Positions 1 to 9,109 of a stretch of 58,382 nucleotides of DNA are shown here, one piece after another. A model generated the notes under the pieces. It saw only the letters and a list, made by a program, of their open reading frames with translations, did no database searches and was not told the origin of the DNA. This DNA comes from Bacteroidia bacterium. Lineage in GTDB: Bacteria > Bacteroidota > Bacteroidia > Chitinophagales > UBA2359. The DNA is taken from contig JAUHXA010000048.1 of NCBI GenBank assembly GCA_030427245.1, positions 1-58,382 on the forward strand. Direction: 5' to 3'. Every line of letters starts with the position of its first letter. Position 1 is the first letter of the stretch. The position numbers and the translations under genes are program-made.

Positions 1-252
1 TCGCCAAATTCGATTGGCTCACGGCAACGGTCGGATGGTCCTTGCCAAAGTTCTTTATCGCCGAAGCTAAAGCGATTTCCAATAAACTCGCTGCTTCCCC
101 GTACCTGCCCAAATTCCGATACACAGTCGCCAAATTCGATTGGCTCACGGCAACGGTCGGATGGTCCTTGCCAAAGTTCTTTAGATCCGAAGCTAAAGCG
201 ATTTCCAATAAACTCGCTGCTTCCCCGTACCTGCCCAAATCGCCATACACAT
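1..252. repeat. Two near-identical 126-bp tandem units inside the TPR region
   Basis: Positions 1-126 and 127-252 are nearly the same sequence. A third, clearly diverged unit starts at 253. The unit length of 126 bp equals 42 codons, one TPR of the NB-ARC protein, so these are coding repeats that duplicated recently and may extend past the window edge. Confidence 0.9.
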
Positions 253-2106
253 TCGCCAAATTCGATTGAGTTATAGCAACTGCTGAATGGTCATTGCCAA
301 AATGATTGATATAAGAAACCAAAGCGATTTCCATCAATTCTGTTGTTTCATTGTACTTTCCTAAATACTGAAGTGTATTTGCCAAGTTCACCTGCAATCT
401 TGCGACTTCTGGGTGTTCTTTGTCATACAAGAAAATTGCAATCTCCATAGCTCTTTCTTTGAAGGTAGCGGCTATTTGATATTGTCCATAATTTTCTTCC
501 AAATAACCTATGTTTCCCAAGAAACGAATCAATGTTTCATGATTTTCATGGAAAAACAAATCACTCAACCGCTCCGCAAGGTATTTGTATTTGTTTTTCT
601 CTATCAGCTGGTACTCAGGATTCAAATTGTTGTAGTGGATTAAATTCCCCACAGATTGGATGTATTTTGCGGCAAACGCCACCTCTACCTCCAATTTTTC
701 GACACCGACCTCCGCAATCAAAGGATGGATTTTGTATTGAATCCCTTCTTTTTCACTCTCTGTTGCTACCGAAAAATCCTTTTTCTCCAACCAACCTCTT
801 TCCACCAATTCCTCCAAGTCGTCGTATAAGTCCTCCGATTGCAGCTCCATCACTTCAAAAAAACTGTCCAAAAATTCTTCTCCAAAAAAAGTGGCAGTCG
901 GCAGCAGTACAAAGGCTCGAAGGAGCTCTTGGGTTCTGTCTTGTAGTCGAGTGATGTTTTGGAAGATAAACCAAATATAATCCGCTACTTTGGATTTTTT
1001 AGGGCGGTTTTTGATGCTGTCGCCTCCTGCGCCTGTATCTATGCCTCGTTTGTTGAGTGGCTTAGAGCGGATGTATTCTGTTTCAATTAGGTCTGCCAAT
1101 TTTTCAAAAGGAATCGCTGATTTTCGGGCGGATTTGGCGACCAATTCTATGAGCAGGGTATGGAAGTCTAAGTGGCTCAGTAGGGATTTGATTTGGACAT
1201 CGCTTGCGGTCGTACTTGGATGGTGTTGACGAAAGAGGGCGATGGCTTGTTTCGGTGCTAAGGTTTCGATTCTGACGGTTTGCCAGTTGTCAGGCTGAGT
1301 GCGAGAGGTGATGAGAATGTGGCAGTTGTGGCTTCGTTCAAACAATTGACGGTGTTGGAGGAGGTCTTGTACTTGGTTGGCATTGTCTATCACCAAGAGC
1401 GTTTTGTCGAGGTCGTTGAGTCTTTTGAAGACCATTTGAAAGGCTTGGTCGGGGGCTTTCGCTTTGAGCAGTTCGTTGATTTCTGCGGGATACCGAGGCT
1501 GTCGAGTAGGGGCAGATTGGAGGTGAAGGTGTCGGCGATACTCTGCGAAAGTGGATTGTCTTGGTGGCTGCTTTGGACGGTCAGCCATGCAAAGTGTTGA
1601 TAATCCTGGAGGTGTTGGGCGATGTATTTGGTGGCGACTGCGGTTTTACCGATGCCACCCATGCCATTGACGAGGGCAGTGGGTTTGTGTTCTTGCAGAA
1701 AGTGGTGGGTCTTTTGGAGTTCGACTTCTCGACCGATGATATTATCGGCTTGGGTTGGGATGTTGTTGGTGAGTAGGCGGGGGATTTTTCGGCTTTCGTT
1801 GTGGAGGTGGTATTGTATCACATTGCCGATGTGCATATTGCCGCCTACGGTGACATCACTATTGAGAATGGCATTTTGAACATCAGAAACGGACATTTGG
1901 TTAAAATCCAACAACTGTTCTTTCAATTGCAGGTTTTGGCATTGGAGTTCTTGCAGCTTTTGATAGAGCCGATTGAAGTCCTTTTTGATGGCAATGATTT
2001 CACCATTGGCTTCAATGGTGATGTGGCTGTCGCTGACTCCTTGAATAACGATGTTGTAATCGCCTTTGATGTAGGACTTGTTTTCTTGATTGTATTTGTT
2101 GGACAT
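1..2106 (-). pseudogene. NB-ARC/STAND ATPase with C-terminal TPR repeats, frameshifted and cut by the window edge
   Basis: The first frame starts at 2106. It gives a short N-terminal region, a coiled coil (about residues 43-70) and a Walker A motif GMGGIGKT near residue 150. It stops at 1390, but homologous sequence continues in another frame from about 1489 to the left edge. That continuation carries NB-ARC features (LLVIDNAN; HILITSRT) and then kinesin-light-chain type TPRs of 42 residues (NLANVYGDLGRYGEAASLLE). The break lies at a run of three C (minus strand, 1487-1489). One extra C would restore a single reading frame, so it is a one-base deletion, a programmed shift or a sequencing error. 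STAND proteins of this build are signal-sensing switches, often in conflict systems. The function here is inferred. The 3' end lies outside the window. Confidence 0.8.
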
Positions 2107-2194
2107 GTGCTATTTCTTGTAGAAAAAAGTGGTGTCCTAACAAATATAGGTAAAAGTCTACAAAATATATACTGTTGTGCTTCCACAAACAACG

Positions 2195-2232
2195 AAAGCC
2201 CATATCTTTAGATGGGCTTCATAGTTTTTTTT
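2195..2232. terminator. Intrinsic terminator downstream of rpsU
   Basis: AAGCCCAT (2196-2203) pairs with ATGGGCTT (2212-2219) around an 8-base loop. A run of T follows on the plus strand (2225-2232) and a T-rich tract on the minus strand. It lies between the end of rpsU (2274) and the start of the NB-ARC gene (2106), so it probably ends the rpsU transcript. Confidence 0.7.
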
Positions 2233-2273
2233 AATCAATAGATTGGTATCCTCCTATCGAAGTAAAAGAACAG

Positions 2274-2462
2274 TTAGTTGTTACCGTACTTCTTTTGAAT
2301 ATAAGAAGCCTTCAAAATTTCTTTTCTTCTTTCAACAGAAGGTTTGGTGTAATCTTTTCTTCTACGTAGTTCGCTTAAAATACCTGTTTTTTGACCTTTC
2401 TTTTTGTAACGACGCAATGCTTTGTCTATCGTTTCGCTATCTTTTACTTCAATGATAATCAT
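2274..2462 (-). CDS. rpsU: 30S ribosomal protein S21
   Basis: A 62-residue basic protein beginning MIIIEVKDSETIDKALRRYK and ending in KYGNN, which matches S21 in length and character. S21 binds the small ribosomal subunit and helps initiation. The frame is open 18 codons further upstream, but the conserved start is the ATG at 2462. The gene is followed by a strong hairpin terminator, and the upstream neighbour on the same strand is the DUF547 lipoprotein, about 160 bp away. Confidence 0.95.
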   Translation of the reverse strand: MIIIEVKDSETIDKALRRYKKKGQKTGILSELRRRKDYTKPSVERRKEILKASYIQKKYGNN

Positions 2463-2620
2463 ATTGAATATTTGTTTGATAATTGGGTAATAAAAAATAC
2501 TACAAAATGGCTGCAAAGATACAGCATCTTCTTGTTTTTACCTAATGCCTGATGGAATGAAAATGAAAATAGCCTCTCCAGAGGACTCAAAAATACTACA
2601 AATCAGATTTTGAGGGCCGT

Positions 2621-3736
2621 TTATTGTTGATTTATCTTCCAATTGTAGGGATAATAATCCACTGTATAATCGGACGGAATGGGTTCGTTTCGATATTGAT
2701 TAATATACTCTATCAATGATTTCCCACCTTGTGTAAAGTCGGATTCGTACCATTTGAAGATTTCGGACAATTCTACTTTTTTTGCAGCATCATTGACTTT
2801 CGTAAAATTTGGGTCGTTGAGTGCTTTTTTGGTTTGACGGTCAAGTTGGGCATTCAACATTGAAGGGGTATAAGCAAAAGACTCTATTTGAGGGCATCCG
2901 ATTGCGCCACATACTACTGCAAAGTGAAAACGTGCATCTTTTTTCAAGCCAAATAATTTTCCTTTTTCTAACTGATTCAAAGTCAAAGATTCTCCTGCTA
3001 CCGTATATTTTTGGGCATCAAAAAACCCCAATACGTCTAAGGGTGAACTTGGAGTGTCGTTCTTTAGAATAGAATGGATGACCAAAATATTGTAAGCGTT
3101 GATGTAAAAAGCTTGTTTTTCGAGGCTACTTGCTTTGCTAAGGTCTGTGGCAGCAGTTTGATCAACTATCTGTTTGAGTTTTGATTTGTTGATTTGTGAA
3201 TAAGCGACCAAACCCCTTGACACATGGCTGCTCAAAAAACTATTTGTTGTTTCGATCAGACCACTCAATAAGGATTTACTCGTTTCCTGCTTCTCGGGCT
3301 TCTCAATAGAGGGGGCATTATCACTGGTCGAAACTGTAGGGCTGGCAGGACTTGGAGGACTTTCTTTTGAAGTAGCGACTACGGTATTTTTTTGGTTATC
3401 CGCTTCTTTGGGACTGATGTCGGGTTTTGGAGCGACTTCTATTTTGGTCAAATGGTCGTTGGAGACAGGGGCTTCTTTTGCTTCAATGACCTCACCTTTT
3501 TTTTGTGTTGCTTTTTTCTCCGTTTCCTCCTCCAAGTTGCTGATTTCTTCATTGGTGGTGAGTGTCGTTGTTGTTTCGGATTGCGGTGCTTCGTTCAAGG
3601 CTTTCACCACTTCCATAGCGTCTGTTTTTGCAGCCGATTTGTCGAGTGACTTATTGCAGGAAAATAGCAGTAAGGTTATTATCAAAGTGTTGGAAAACAA
3701 CAATATTTTGTTCATCTTTCTTTTATTGAAATTCAA
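2621..3736 (-). CDS. DUF547 domain lipoprotein
   Basis: The N-terminus holds a lipoprotein signal ending LLLFSC, so Cys is the likely lipidated residue and the protein is probably membrane-anchored in the envelope. A second Met at residue 8 (MNKILLFS) is an equally good start. A Ser/Pro/Glu/Lys-rich linker (about residues 40-155) leads to a DUF547 domain recognised by FYINAYNILVIHSIL, HFAVVCGAIGCPQI and LSEIFKWYESDF. DUF547 is widespread and of unknown function. The paired Cys residues in VVCGAIGC are conserved in the family as I know it. Confidence 0.85.
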   Translation of the reverse strand: MNFNKRKMNKILLFSNTLIITLLLFSCNKSLDKSAAKTDAMEVVKALNEAPQSETTTTLTTNEEISNLEEETEKKATQKKGEVIEAKEAPVSNDHLTKIEVAPKPDISPKEADNQKNTVVATSKESPPSPASPTVSTSDNAPSIEKPEKQETSKSLLSGLIETTNSFLSSHVSRGLVAYSQINKSKLKQIVDQTAATDLSKASSLEKQAFYINAYNILVIHSILKNDTPSSPLDVLGFFDAQKYTVAGESLTLNQLEKGKLFGLKKDARFHFAVVCGAIGCPQIESFAYTPSMLNAQLDRQTKKALNDPNFTKVNDAAKKVELSEIFKWYESDFTQGGKSLIEYINQYRNEPIPSDYTVDYYPYNWKINQQ

Positions 3737-4022
3737 AATAGTATATTTAGATGGTGGTTGAGAATTCTATTATTAGAAATGCTTGTGGCATTGGATTGGT
3801 TTAGAGATACAGCTATTAAAAGTGTAAAAGGACGACAGTTTCGCCAATATTAGATGGTGAAAAAACAACTTTTCATTTTTCTAACTCAACCTACTTTCCT
3901 CTTTCTAAAAAGGGAATAAAGGCTTTGAAATTATTTTTTCTTTGTTTCTTCGCTTGAATGACAAGGAACTTTATAGCTTGTTTTTTGAGTTATTACTTTA
4001 AGTACAAAATGAATGTTTTATT

Positions 4023-4382
4023 ATGGATGCACTACTTTTCAATGCACTTATCGGAGGTCTTTTTTCTTTGATTGGAATTTATATTAAACACCGATTGGAC
4101 AAAAAAAACGAGATTCGATTTGATTCGAATGTAGAAAACCGAGACGCTGCCGAATACAAGTCAAAAGGAATTTGGGACAAATTCTTCAATGCTGATATGA
4201 ACAGGGGGTTGTCGGTTTTGTTTTTGGACTTTATTGTCATTGTAATAGTTGTAGGAATTTTTGACCTCAACAATACTGAGCCATTTTGGGAAGATTTCTT
4301 TGCAATGGTGGTAATAGGTGCTGTTCCTGTGTATGGATTCTTTTATATGCTGAAAGGGTTTTTCAAATATTTTGTAGATTAG
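4023..4382 (+). CDS. Small membrane protein of unknown function
   Basis: A 119-residue protein with three hydrophobic segments: residues about 4-21, 63-81 and 92-113. A charged loop between the first two (HRLDKKNEIRFDSNVENRD) separates them. I do not recognise a family. It lies 27 bp upstream of ppa on the same strand, which suggests cotranscription and supports it as a real gene. Most likely an inner-membrane protein. Confidence 0.6.
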   Translation: MDALLFNALIGGLFSLIGIYIKHRLDKKNEIRFDSNVENRDAAEYKSKGIWDKFFNADMNRGLSVLFLDFIVIVIVVGIFDLNNTEPFWEDFFAMVVIGAVPVYGFFYMLKGFFKYFVD

Positions 4383-4409
4383 CCCCTTTTTTAACACAGC
4401 TTCAATATT

Positions 4410-4958
4410 ATGATAATTGACAAAAACAATCCTTGGCACAAGGTAAAAATAGGCAATAATGCGCCTGATGTGGTAAATGGCATCATCGAAATTCCACAGA
4501 ATACAAGAGCTAAATATGAACTTGACAAAGAGAGTGGTTTATTGAAATTAGACAGAGTGCTCTATTCTTCTATGTATTATCCTGCCAACTATGGCTTTAT
4601 TCCCCAAACTTATTGTGACGACAAAGATCCTTTGGACATCGTGATTTTGTCTCAAATAACGGTTGTGCCACTTTGTATTGTGTCGGCAAAAGTAATTGGC
4701 GTGATGCGAATGTTGGATGGAGGGGAATTGGACGACAAAATCATTGCAGTAGCAGAAAACGACATGAGTGTGAGCCATATCAACGATATTTCGGAGCTAC
4801 CTGAGCATTTCTTCAATGAGTTGCGAAATTTCTTTGAAGACTACAAAAAACTGGAACATAAGACCGTAGAAGTAGAAAAGTTTCAGAATGCAACGGTAGC
4901 AAAAGAGATTGTGAAAAGGAGTATTGAAGATTATCAAAAACTTGTTGGAATAAAATAA
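4410..4958 (+). CDS. ppa: Inorganic pyrophosphatase (family I)
   Basis: A 182-residue soluble enzyme that hydrolyses pyrophosphate to phosphate and so drives biosynthetic reactions. The active-site motif D-x-D-P-x-D is present as D71-K-D73-P-L-D76. The [10 protein letters not shown] segment just before it is also typical of family I. Length matches the bacterial family. The ATG at 4410 gives the expected N-terminus. Confidence 0.95.
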   Translation: MIIDKNNPWHKVKIGNNAPDVVNGIIEIPQNTRAKYELDKESGLLKLDRVLYSSMYYPANYGFIPQTYCDDKDPLDIVILSQITVVPLCIVSAKVIGVMRMLDGGELDDKIIAVAENDMSVSHINDISELPEHFFNELRNFFEDYKKLEHKTVEVEKFQNATVAKEIVKRSIEDYQKLVGIK

Positions 4959-5058
4959 GTGGAATCGGGAACTTATTGGGTTTTCACCCTACTTTTGAGA
5001 TGGTCATGGAAGTCATTGAGTTGAGAGATAGATTGGAAATCAGTAGAAGGAAAAAAAG

Positions 5059-5790
5059 ATGAACTTATACAAAGAACTCTCCACCGTTTATCACGAAATG
5101 TATCAATTTTTTTTTGATTACGACCATGAGTTTTCTTTTTATCATTCTGTTTTAGAAAGATACAAAGCAAACAAGGTATTGGAGTTTGGCTGTGGTACAG
5201 GCAACTTGGCGAAGCGTTTTTTGGCTGCAAAATACGACTACTTGGGCGTGGATTTGAATCAAGAAATGCTGGACATTGCTGCAAAATCTTTGCCTTCAAA
5301 TCGTTTCCTTCAAGGCGATATACGAACATTTACTTCTCCTACTATTTTTGAAGCTGCCTTGATAACAGGGCGCACCATCAGTTATTTGCCAACCCATCAA
5401 GATGTTCTCCAAGCCTTTGAAGTGATATACAATTGTTTGAACGACAAGGGAATTTTGGTGTTTGATGCGATTGATGCGTCTTTATTGTTTGAAGATTTTG
5501 ACGAGAGCGAAAAAGAGTTGAGAGTGGGTAAATACAAGCGTGTGAGTCAATCCACACCCAATTTAAAAACAGGTTGGACTTGGGATTGGAAATCTACTTA
5601 TTTTGAAGAAATCAATGGAGAATTTGAAGTAATTGGAAAAGACTTTGCTACGGTTCGAGCCTTTACCCACGACGAATTGAAGCTTTTATTGAAGCTGTCG
5701 GGCTTTGAAGTTCTGGAGGTGGTCAAAAAAGACACTTATATGTGGCAAGACCATTATTTTCTGGCGCAAAAAAATGTATCTTTGGAATGA
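5059..5790 (+). CDS. Class I SAM-dependent methyltransferase
   Basis: The SAM-binding glycine loop is VLEFGCGTGNLAKRF near residue 38, followed by an acidic strand end YLGVDLNQEMLD and a motif IRTF region. The 243-residue size fits small-molecule or protein methyltransferases of this fold (PF13649/PF08241-like). The substrate cannot be told from sequence. It sits between ppa and a cytochrome c gene on the same strand; the next start lies 17 bp after its stop. Confidence 0.85.
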   Translation: MNLYKELSTVYHEMYQFFFDYDHEFSFYHSVLERYKANKVLEFGCGTGNLAKRFLAAKYDYLGVDLNQEMLDIAAKSLPSNRFLQGDIRTFTSPTIFEAALITGRTISYLPTHQDVLQAFEVIYNCLNDKGILVFDAIDASLLFEDFDESEKELRVGKYKRVSQSTPNLKTGWTWDWKSTYFEEINGEFEVIGKDFATVRAFTHDELKLLLKLSGFEVLEVVKKDTYMWQDHYFLAQKNVSLE

Positions 5791-5806
5791 ATCAAAATCA
5801 CTACTC

Positions 5807-6649
5807 ATGTCAAAAAAAACATACTCCGCCCTCCTTTTCATCTTTATTTTGATAACTTCTTGTGTCCAAAATGACTCGACTGATACGGCTTCAAAAACAG
5901 CAGTAATAGAGGAAACGTCTACTCAAAAAAGAGAAGTTCCTTTTGAAGTGAGTATTGACGAGGTGAAAGACTATGTACCCGACATCACTGTTGTTATCCC
6001 ACACGACAAGGCTTTTAAGGAAGAAATGACTTTTCTCGGTTTCTCATTGAATTCCTTGATTGATTCTTTGGTTGCCGACTTAGAGAATACCGATAATTTA
6101 CAAGCTACTTTTGTTTGCACAGATGGTTACAAGCCCTCTATTCCTTTGTCGGAAGTCGCTAAACACGAGGGATACATCACCTATCAAAAAAGCCGTGAAC
6201 AATTGAAGGTTTGGGCTGACAGTATCAAAGAGCGCATTCCACCTTATTATGTGACTTGGAAAACGGATACGCTCAACCAAGACTTGATCAATCCTTATGG
6301 GGTCACTTCTCTGAGAATTGAAATGATTGGTTTCAATTACGACAAAATATTACCTGCAAAAGTCAAAGAAGACAGCCTTCTCTCCAAGGGCTTCAAACTC
6401 TACGAAAAAATGTGTATGAAATGTCATGCCATCAATCAGGAAGGAGGCGTATTGGGCCCTGAACTAAATGTTCCTCAAAACATAACAGAATACAGAAGTA
6501 AGGATTTTTTCTTTTCTTTTATCAAAAGCCCTATGTCTTACCGCTACAACAGTAAAATGCCACCGATTCCATTGCCCGATGAAAAGTTGGGTTTGATCTA
6601 TGACTATTTGGAGGCAATGAAGGAGTTTAAGGTGTTGGAAGAAGATTAA
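5807..6649 (+). CDS. c-type cytochrome lipoprotein
   Basis: The start at 5807 gives a lipoprotein signal (MSKKTYSALLFIFILITSC, lipobox ITSC at residue 19). The open frame upstream overlaps the methyltransferase and is not convincing. The C-terminal domain has one haem site C203-M-K-C-H207 and a plausible axial Met in KMPPIP (M251), so it is a mono-haem cytochrome c of about 90 residues. The N-terminal 180 residues resemble the periplasmic domain found in front of some cytochromes (FVCTDGYKPSIPLSE), whose role I cannot assign. Expected in the periplasm as an electron carrier. Confidence 0.85.
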   Translation: MSKKTYSALLFIFILITSCVQNDSTDTASKTAVIEETSTQKREVPFEVSIDEVKDYVPDITVVIPHDKAFKEEMTFLGFSLNSLIDSLVADLENTDNLQATFVCTDGYKPSIPLSEVAKHEGYITYQKSREQLKVWADSIKERIPPYYVTWKTDTLNQDLINPYGVTSLRIEMIGFNYDKILPAKVKEDSLLSKGFKLYEKMCMKCHAINQEGGVLGPELNVPQNITEYRSKDFFFSFIKSPMSYRYNSKMPPIPLPDEKLGLIYDYLEAMKEFKVLEED

Positions 6650-6970
6650 ACCTCTCCACTTCCTCCACAGGTACATTATTCCGTTTCGCCAAATCTATCA
6701 TTCTTGCATTCAATAAAATTACATTTTTTTTTCAAAAAACCTTCAATCTGCTTCCTTCAATTCGTCTATTGGAGCAGAGAGACTTGTCATTGGAGTCACA
6801 GAAAGCCAAAACCATCACAAATAAGTAAAAAAAAATGCACCTAAATATTTTTCCGAAAATTGCTGTTTTTTCAAAAAAACAATCCTTATTTTTATGAAAT
6901 AATCTGCTCAATATTGAAATCCAACAAAGTGGGCTGTCATTTTAAATATTCATTTTTTAAATTATTTATT
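6650..6970. other. AT-rich intergenic region
   Basis: There are 321 bp between the cytochrome gene and the interrupted IPTL-CTERM gene. It is rich in A and T runs and must contain the promoter of the downstream gene. I see no gene, RNA or strong hairpin. Confidence 0.5.
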
Positions 6971-7923
6971 ATGAACAATTTTAACATTTTTCAGGACGGG
7001 TCAGGTCACCCCAACACCCCAACACCCCAACAAAGTAAGCTAAACTTCAAATGGCTATTTTCTTTTTGTTTGGTTGGATTGCTCTCTATTTCTTCCAATT
7101 TTGTATTAGCTCAACCTCCCAATGATAACCTGGCAGATGCGATTGAAATTACCACCATACCTTATACTTCTCCGGGCGTTCCAGATGTAGAAATGGATGC
7201 AGCTACCACAGAAACCAATGAAAATGTGTGCGGTTCCACATTTAACCCTGTTGGCTCATGGTGGTACACATTTACCACGACCGTTAGTGGAAATCTTAAT
7301 TTTCAAGCGGCAGATTTTGATGCTAACCCGAGTTTCTTCGGTGCACAATTATATATGGGAATTTATACAGACGCTACTCATCCTTTGACTGAAGAAGAAT
7401 GTAGTACTACCACTGTTGCGGCATTAAATAGTGCCTGAACGGAAAGAGATAATTGTCTGTCTATCAAAACATAACTAATGGTTAAAACAAACGAACTTTT
7501 TCCTTCAATTTTTATATTCTTATAGCAACTTGATGTTAATTTATTAGGAATTTATTGAAGGTATTGATATATGGGGAAACTTTAAAAAGTTCGTCTGTTT
7601 AAGTGTTTAGTTATGTTTTAACACTCAATTAGTTAAGAGTTTCCGTTCAAGCACTAAATAGCGGTACTGAGATAATTAACTTCAGTGTAAATGCGGGAAC
7701 AACTTATTATGTGCAAGTAACTAATGCTGATCAGGGCTCTTCTTTTCCTACTTCTGAGAGTGAATTGCGAATTACGGGTGACGATGTATTTGTGCCAGTG
7801 CCGGCTAGCATCCCCACCCTCTCCGAATGGGGCTTGCTCATTTTGGCTTTGTTGTTGATGACGGCAGGGACTTTGTATTTAATGCAGCCGAATTTTAGGA
7901 AGGGTTTGAACAGGAACTCTTAG
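6971..7923 (+). pseudogene. Secreted IPTL-CTERM protein split by a MITE-like insertion
   Basis: From ATG 6971 the protein has a long signal peptide ending VLAQ, then PPNDNLADAIEI typical of pre-peptidase C-terminal-like beta-sandwich domains. Translation stops at 7438, inside a 220-bp insertion. Removing the insertion and one copy of the flanking duplication (keep 6971-7422 and 7653-7923) gives an uninterrupted frame of 240 residues ending in IPTLSEWGLLILALLLMTAG, the IPTL-CTERM signal with its membrane segment. IPTL-CTERM is an exosortase-type sorting signal. The original product was probably a small surface protein. It now lacks its anchor unless the element excises. Confidence 0.85.
7433..7652. 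mobile_element. 220-bp MITE-like element inside the IPTL-CTERM gene
   Basis: The ends are inverted repeats. The left end starts GCCTGAACGGAAA; the right end read on the other strand starts GCTTGAACGGAAA. Imperfect similarity continues for about 70 bp, including AAAACATAACTAA and CGAACTTTTT on both arms. Flanks ATTAAATAGT (7423-7432) and ACTAAATAGC (7653-7662) look like a 10-bp target duplication with two later changes. No transposase fits inside, so it is non-autonomous. The parent transposase family was not identified. Confidence 0.8.
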
Positions 7924-8076
7924 ATGGAAAGGAACTTGCTGCACTGAATTTGCTCCAAAATGTATATTGAAAATTAAAGATACTCTCGAAATATAGCCGC
8001 TACTCGGAATGAGTGGTGGCTTTTTTGTGTTGGGTTGATGGTTTTTTGAACAGGAACTGCTAGATGGAAATGAACT
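7906..8076 (+). repeat. Two direct copies of a 31-bp dispersed repeat (7906-7936 and 8046-8076)
   Basis: Both copies read TTGAACAGGAACT, two variable bases, then TAGATGGAAA, one variable base, then GAACT. The first copy covers the last codons and stop of the IPTL-CTERM gene. An inverted copy lies at 9075-9105, and a weaker direct copy near 9028-9060, on the other side of the HNH module. Confidence 0.75.
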
Positions 8077-8122
8077 GTTTGTAGGAGGTACTTTTTGGGG
8101 AGGTGGACGACATGCAAGTCAT

Positions 8123-8545
8123 TCAATAAGGCGGATGTTCTTCTATAGCAGTCAGCACCTTTCGCAAATTAACCACTCCCAATCTGTTCCGTTTTAATTT
8201 ATCAATTGTTGCACGACCAATTGGAGACAAGCCTATTAAGAGTGTTTTGTCATTGCCCCATTTGAAGTGTTCTGTCCAATTATCTTTGCGAGGATGATAC
8301 AAGCGAATCCACTTACCCGTCACTAAATCGAAGCTATGGGTATGGTTGTACTTGAAGTTATTGCAACCTTGACAGGCATAAGCTAAATTTGGCAATAGGT
8401 CAGAACCTCCCTTTGACACAGGAATGATGTGTTCTATAGAGAAGGAGTCGGGAGAATAGATTTGTTGTGACAAGCAGTATTCACAACAGTTTTTTGCCCT
8501 TGCTACTACTTTTCTTTTAATGACAATGGAGAGGTATTTAGACAT
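8123..8545 (-). CDS. HNH endonuclease
   Basis: A 140-residue protein with a compact HNH domain. A first Cys pair CEYC (about residues 20-23) is followed by the core FSIEHIIPVSKGGSDLLPN and the second pair CQGCNNFK, a standard zinc-supported beta-beta-alpha-metal nuclease. Its ATG overlaps the upstream gene by 8 bp, which implies translational coupling. The pair is probably an accessory nuclease module; whether it acts on foreign DNA, as a toxin or in repair is not visible. Confidence 0.85.
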   Translation of the reverse strand: MSKYLSIVIKRKVVARAKNCCEYCLSQQIYSPDSFSIEHIIPVSKGGSDLLPNLAYACQGCNNFKYNHTHSFDLVTGKWIRLYHPRKDNWTEHFKWGNDKTLLIGLSPIGRATIDKLKRNRLGVVNLRKVLTAIEEHPPY

Positions 8546-8924
8546 AATTGTTGGGTTTGATTCCCAAATCGTGCATCAAATCCTTTAGACTCACCTCTCT
8601 TAGTTGTGCCAATTCCACTAAGTGCTTAATTCTTTCGGCATTGGCTATTTCAATCTCATTAGAAATATCAATTAATTGCTGATGCTCAATAGAAGTGAGT
8701 GTTTCAGCCTTGCGTTTTTCAATCAGCCTGTAATAAGTCGTCCATTTTTCTTCTGAAATCCCCAAATTGATTTTCAAGAGCAATTCATCTTCCTTAGAAG
8801 AAATAGATTGCAATTGTTTTTCAAGCAATTCATTTACAAAATGGTCTAAATCCAAGCCTTTTTTTACAACTAACTCTTTGAGTTTTGTTCCTAATTTGGG
8901 TGTTATATCAATGGTAAGGGACAT
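8538..8924 (-). CDS. Small partner protein of the HNH endonuclease
   Basis: A 128-residue, mostly helical and charged protein. The start MSLTIDITPKLGTKLKELVV looks like a short strand plus helix of the kind seen in ribbon-helix-helix or antitoxin-like proteins, but I cannot place it in a family. The coupled downstream HNH gene (8-bp overlap) suggests that this protein regulates or inhibits the nuclease. That role is inference. Confidence 0.65.
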   Translation of the reverse strand: MSLTIDITPKLGTKLKELVVKKGLDLDHFVNELLEKQLQSISSKEDELLLKINLGISEEKWTTYYRLIEKRKAETLTSIEHQQLIDISNEIEIANAERIKHLVELAQLREVSLKDLMHDLGIKPNNYV

Positions 8925-9018
8925 CTGTTAAATTTTAGTAGGAGAAATTTGCTATTCCGTTTTATTACAACAATCCAAACTCAAAACAAGTTTCCTTATG
9001 CTTTTTGAACATAGCCTG

Positions 9019-9038
9019 CCCCGATGACTGAATCGGGG
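9019..9038. other. Perfect small hairpin downstream of the metH stop
   Basis: CCCCGAT (9019-9025) pairs exactly with ATCGGGG (9032-9038) around 6 bases. It lies about 70 bp past the metH stop codon and upstream of the HNH partner gene. It could be part of a terminator or of the dispersed repeat array. A T run is absent. Confidence 0.5.
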
Positions 9039-9105
9039 AACTCTTAAACGAAAAAGAACCAACACCCAGTGAGTAGTTCCTTTCTACCTAGCAGTTCTTG
9101 TTCAC
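9028..9105. repeat. Inverted copy of the dispersed repeat (9075-9105) facing a diverged copy (9028-9060)
   Basis: On the minus strand 9105-9075 reads TGAACAAGAACTGCTAGGTA followed by GAAAGGAACT, matching the copies at 7906 and 8046. The weaker copy at 9028-9060 lies in the opposite orientation, so the two can form an imperfect hairpin directly after the metH stop. Confidence 0.6.
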
Positions 9106-9109
9106 ACAA

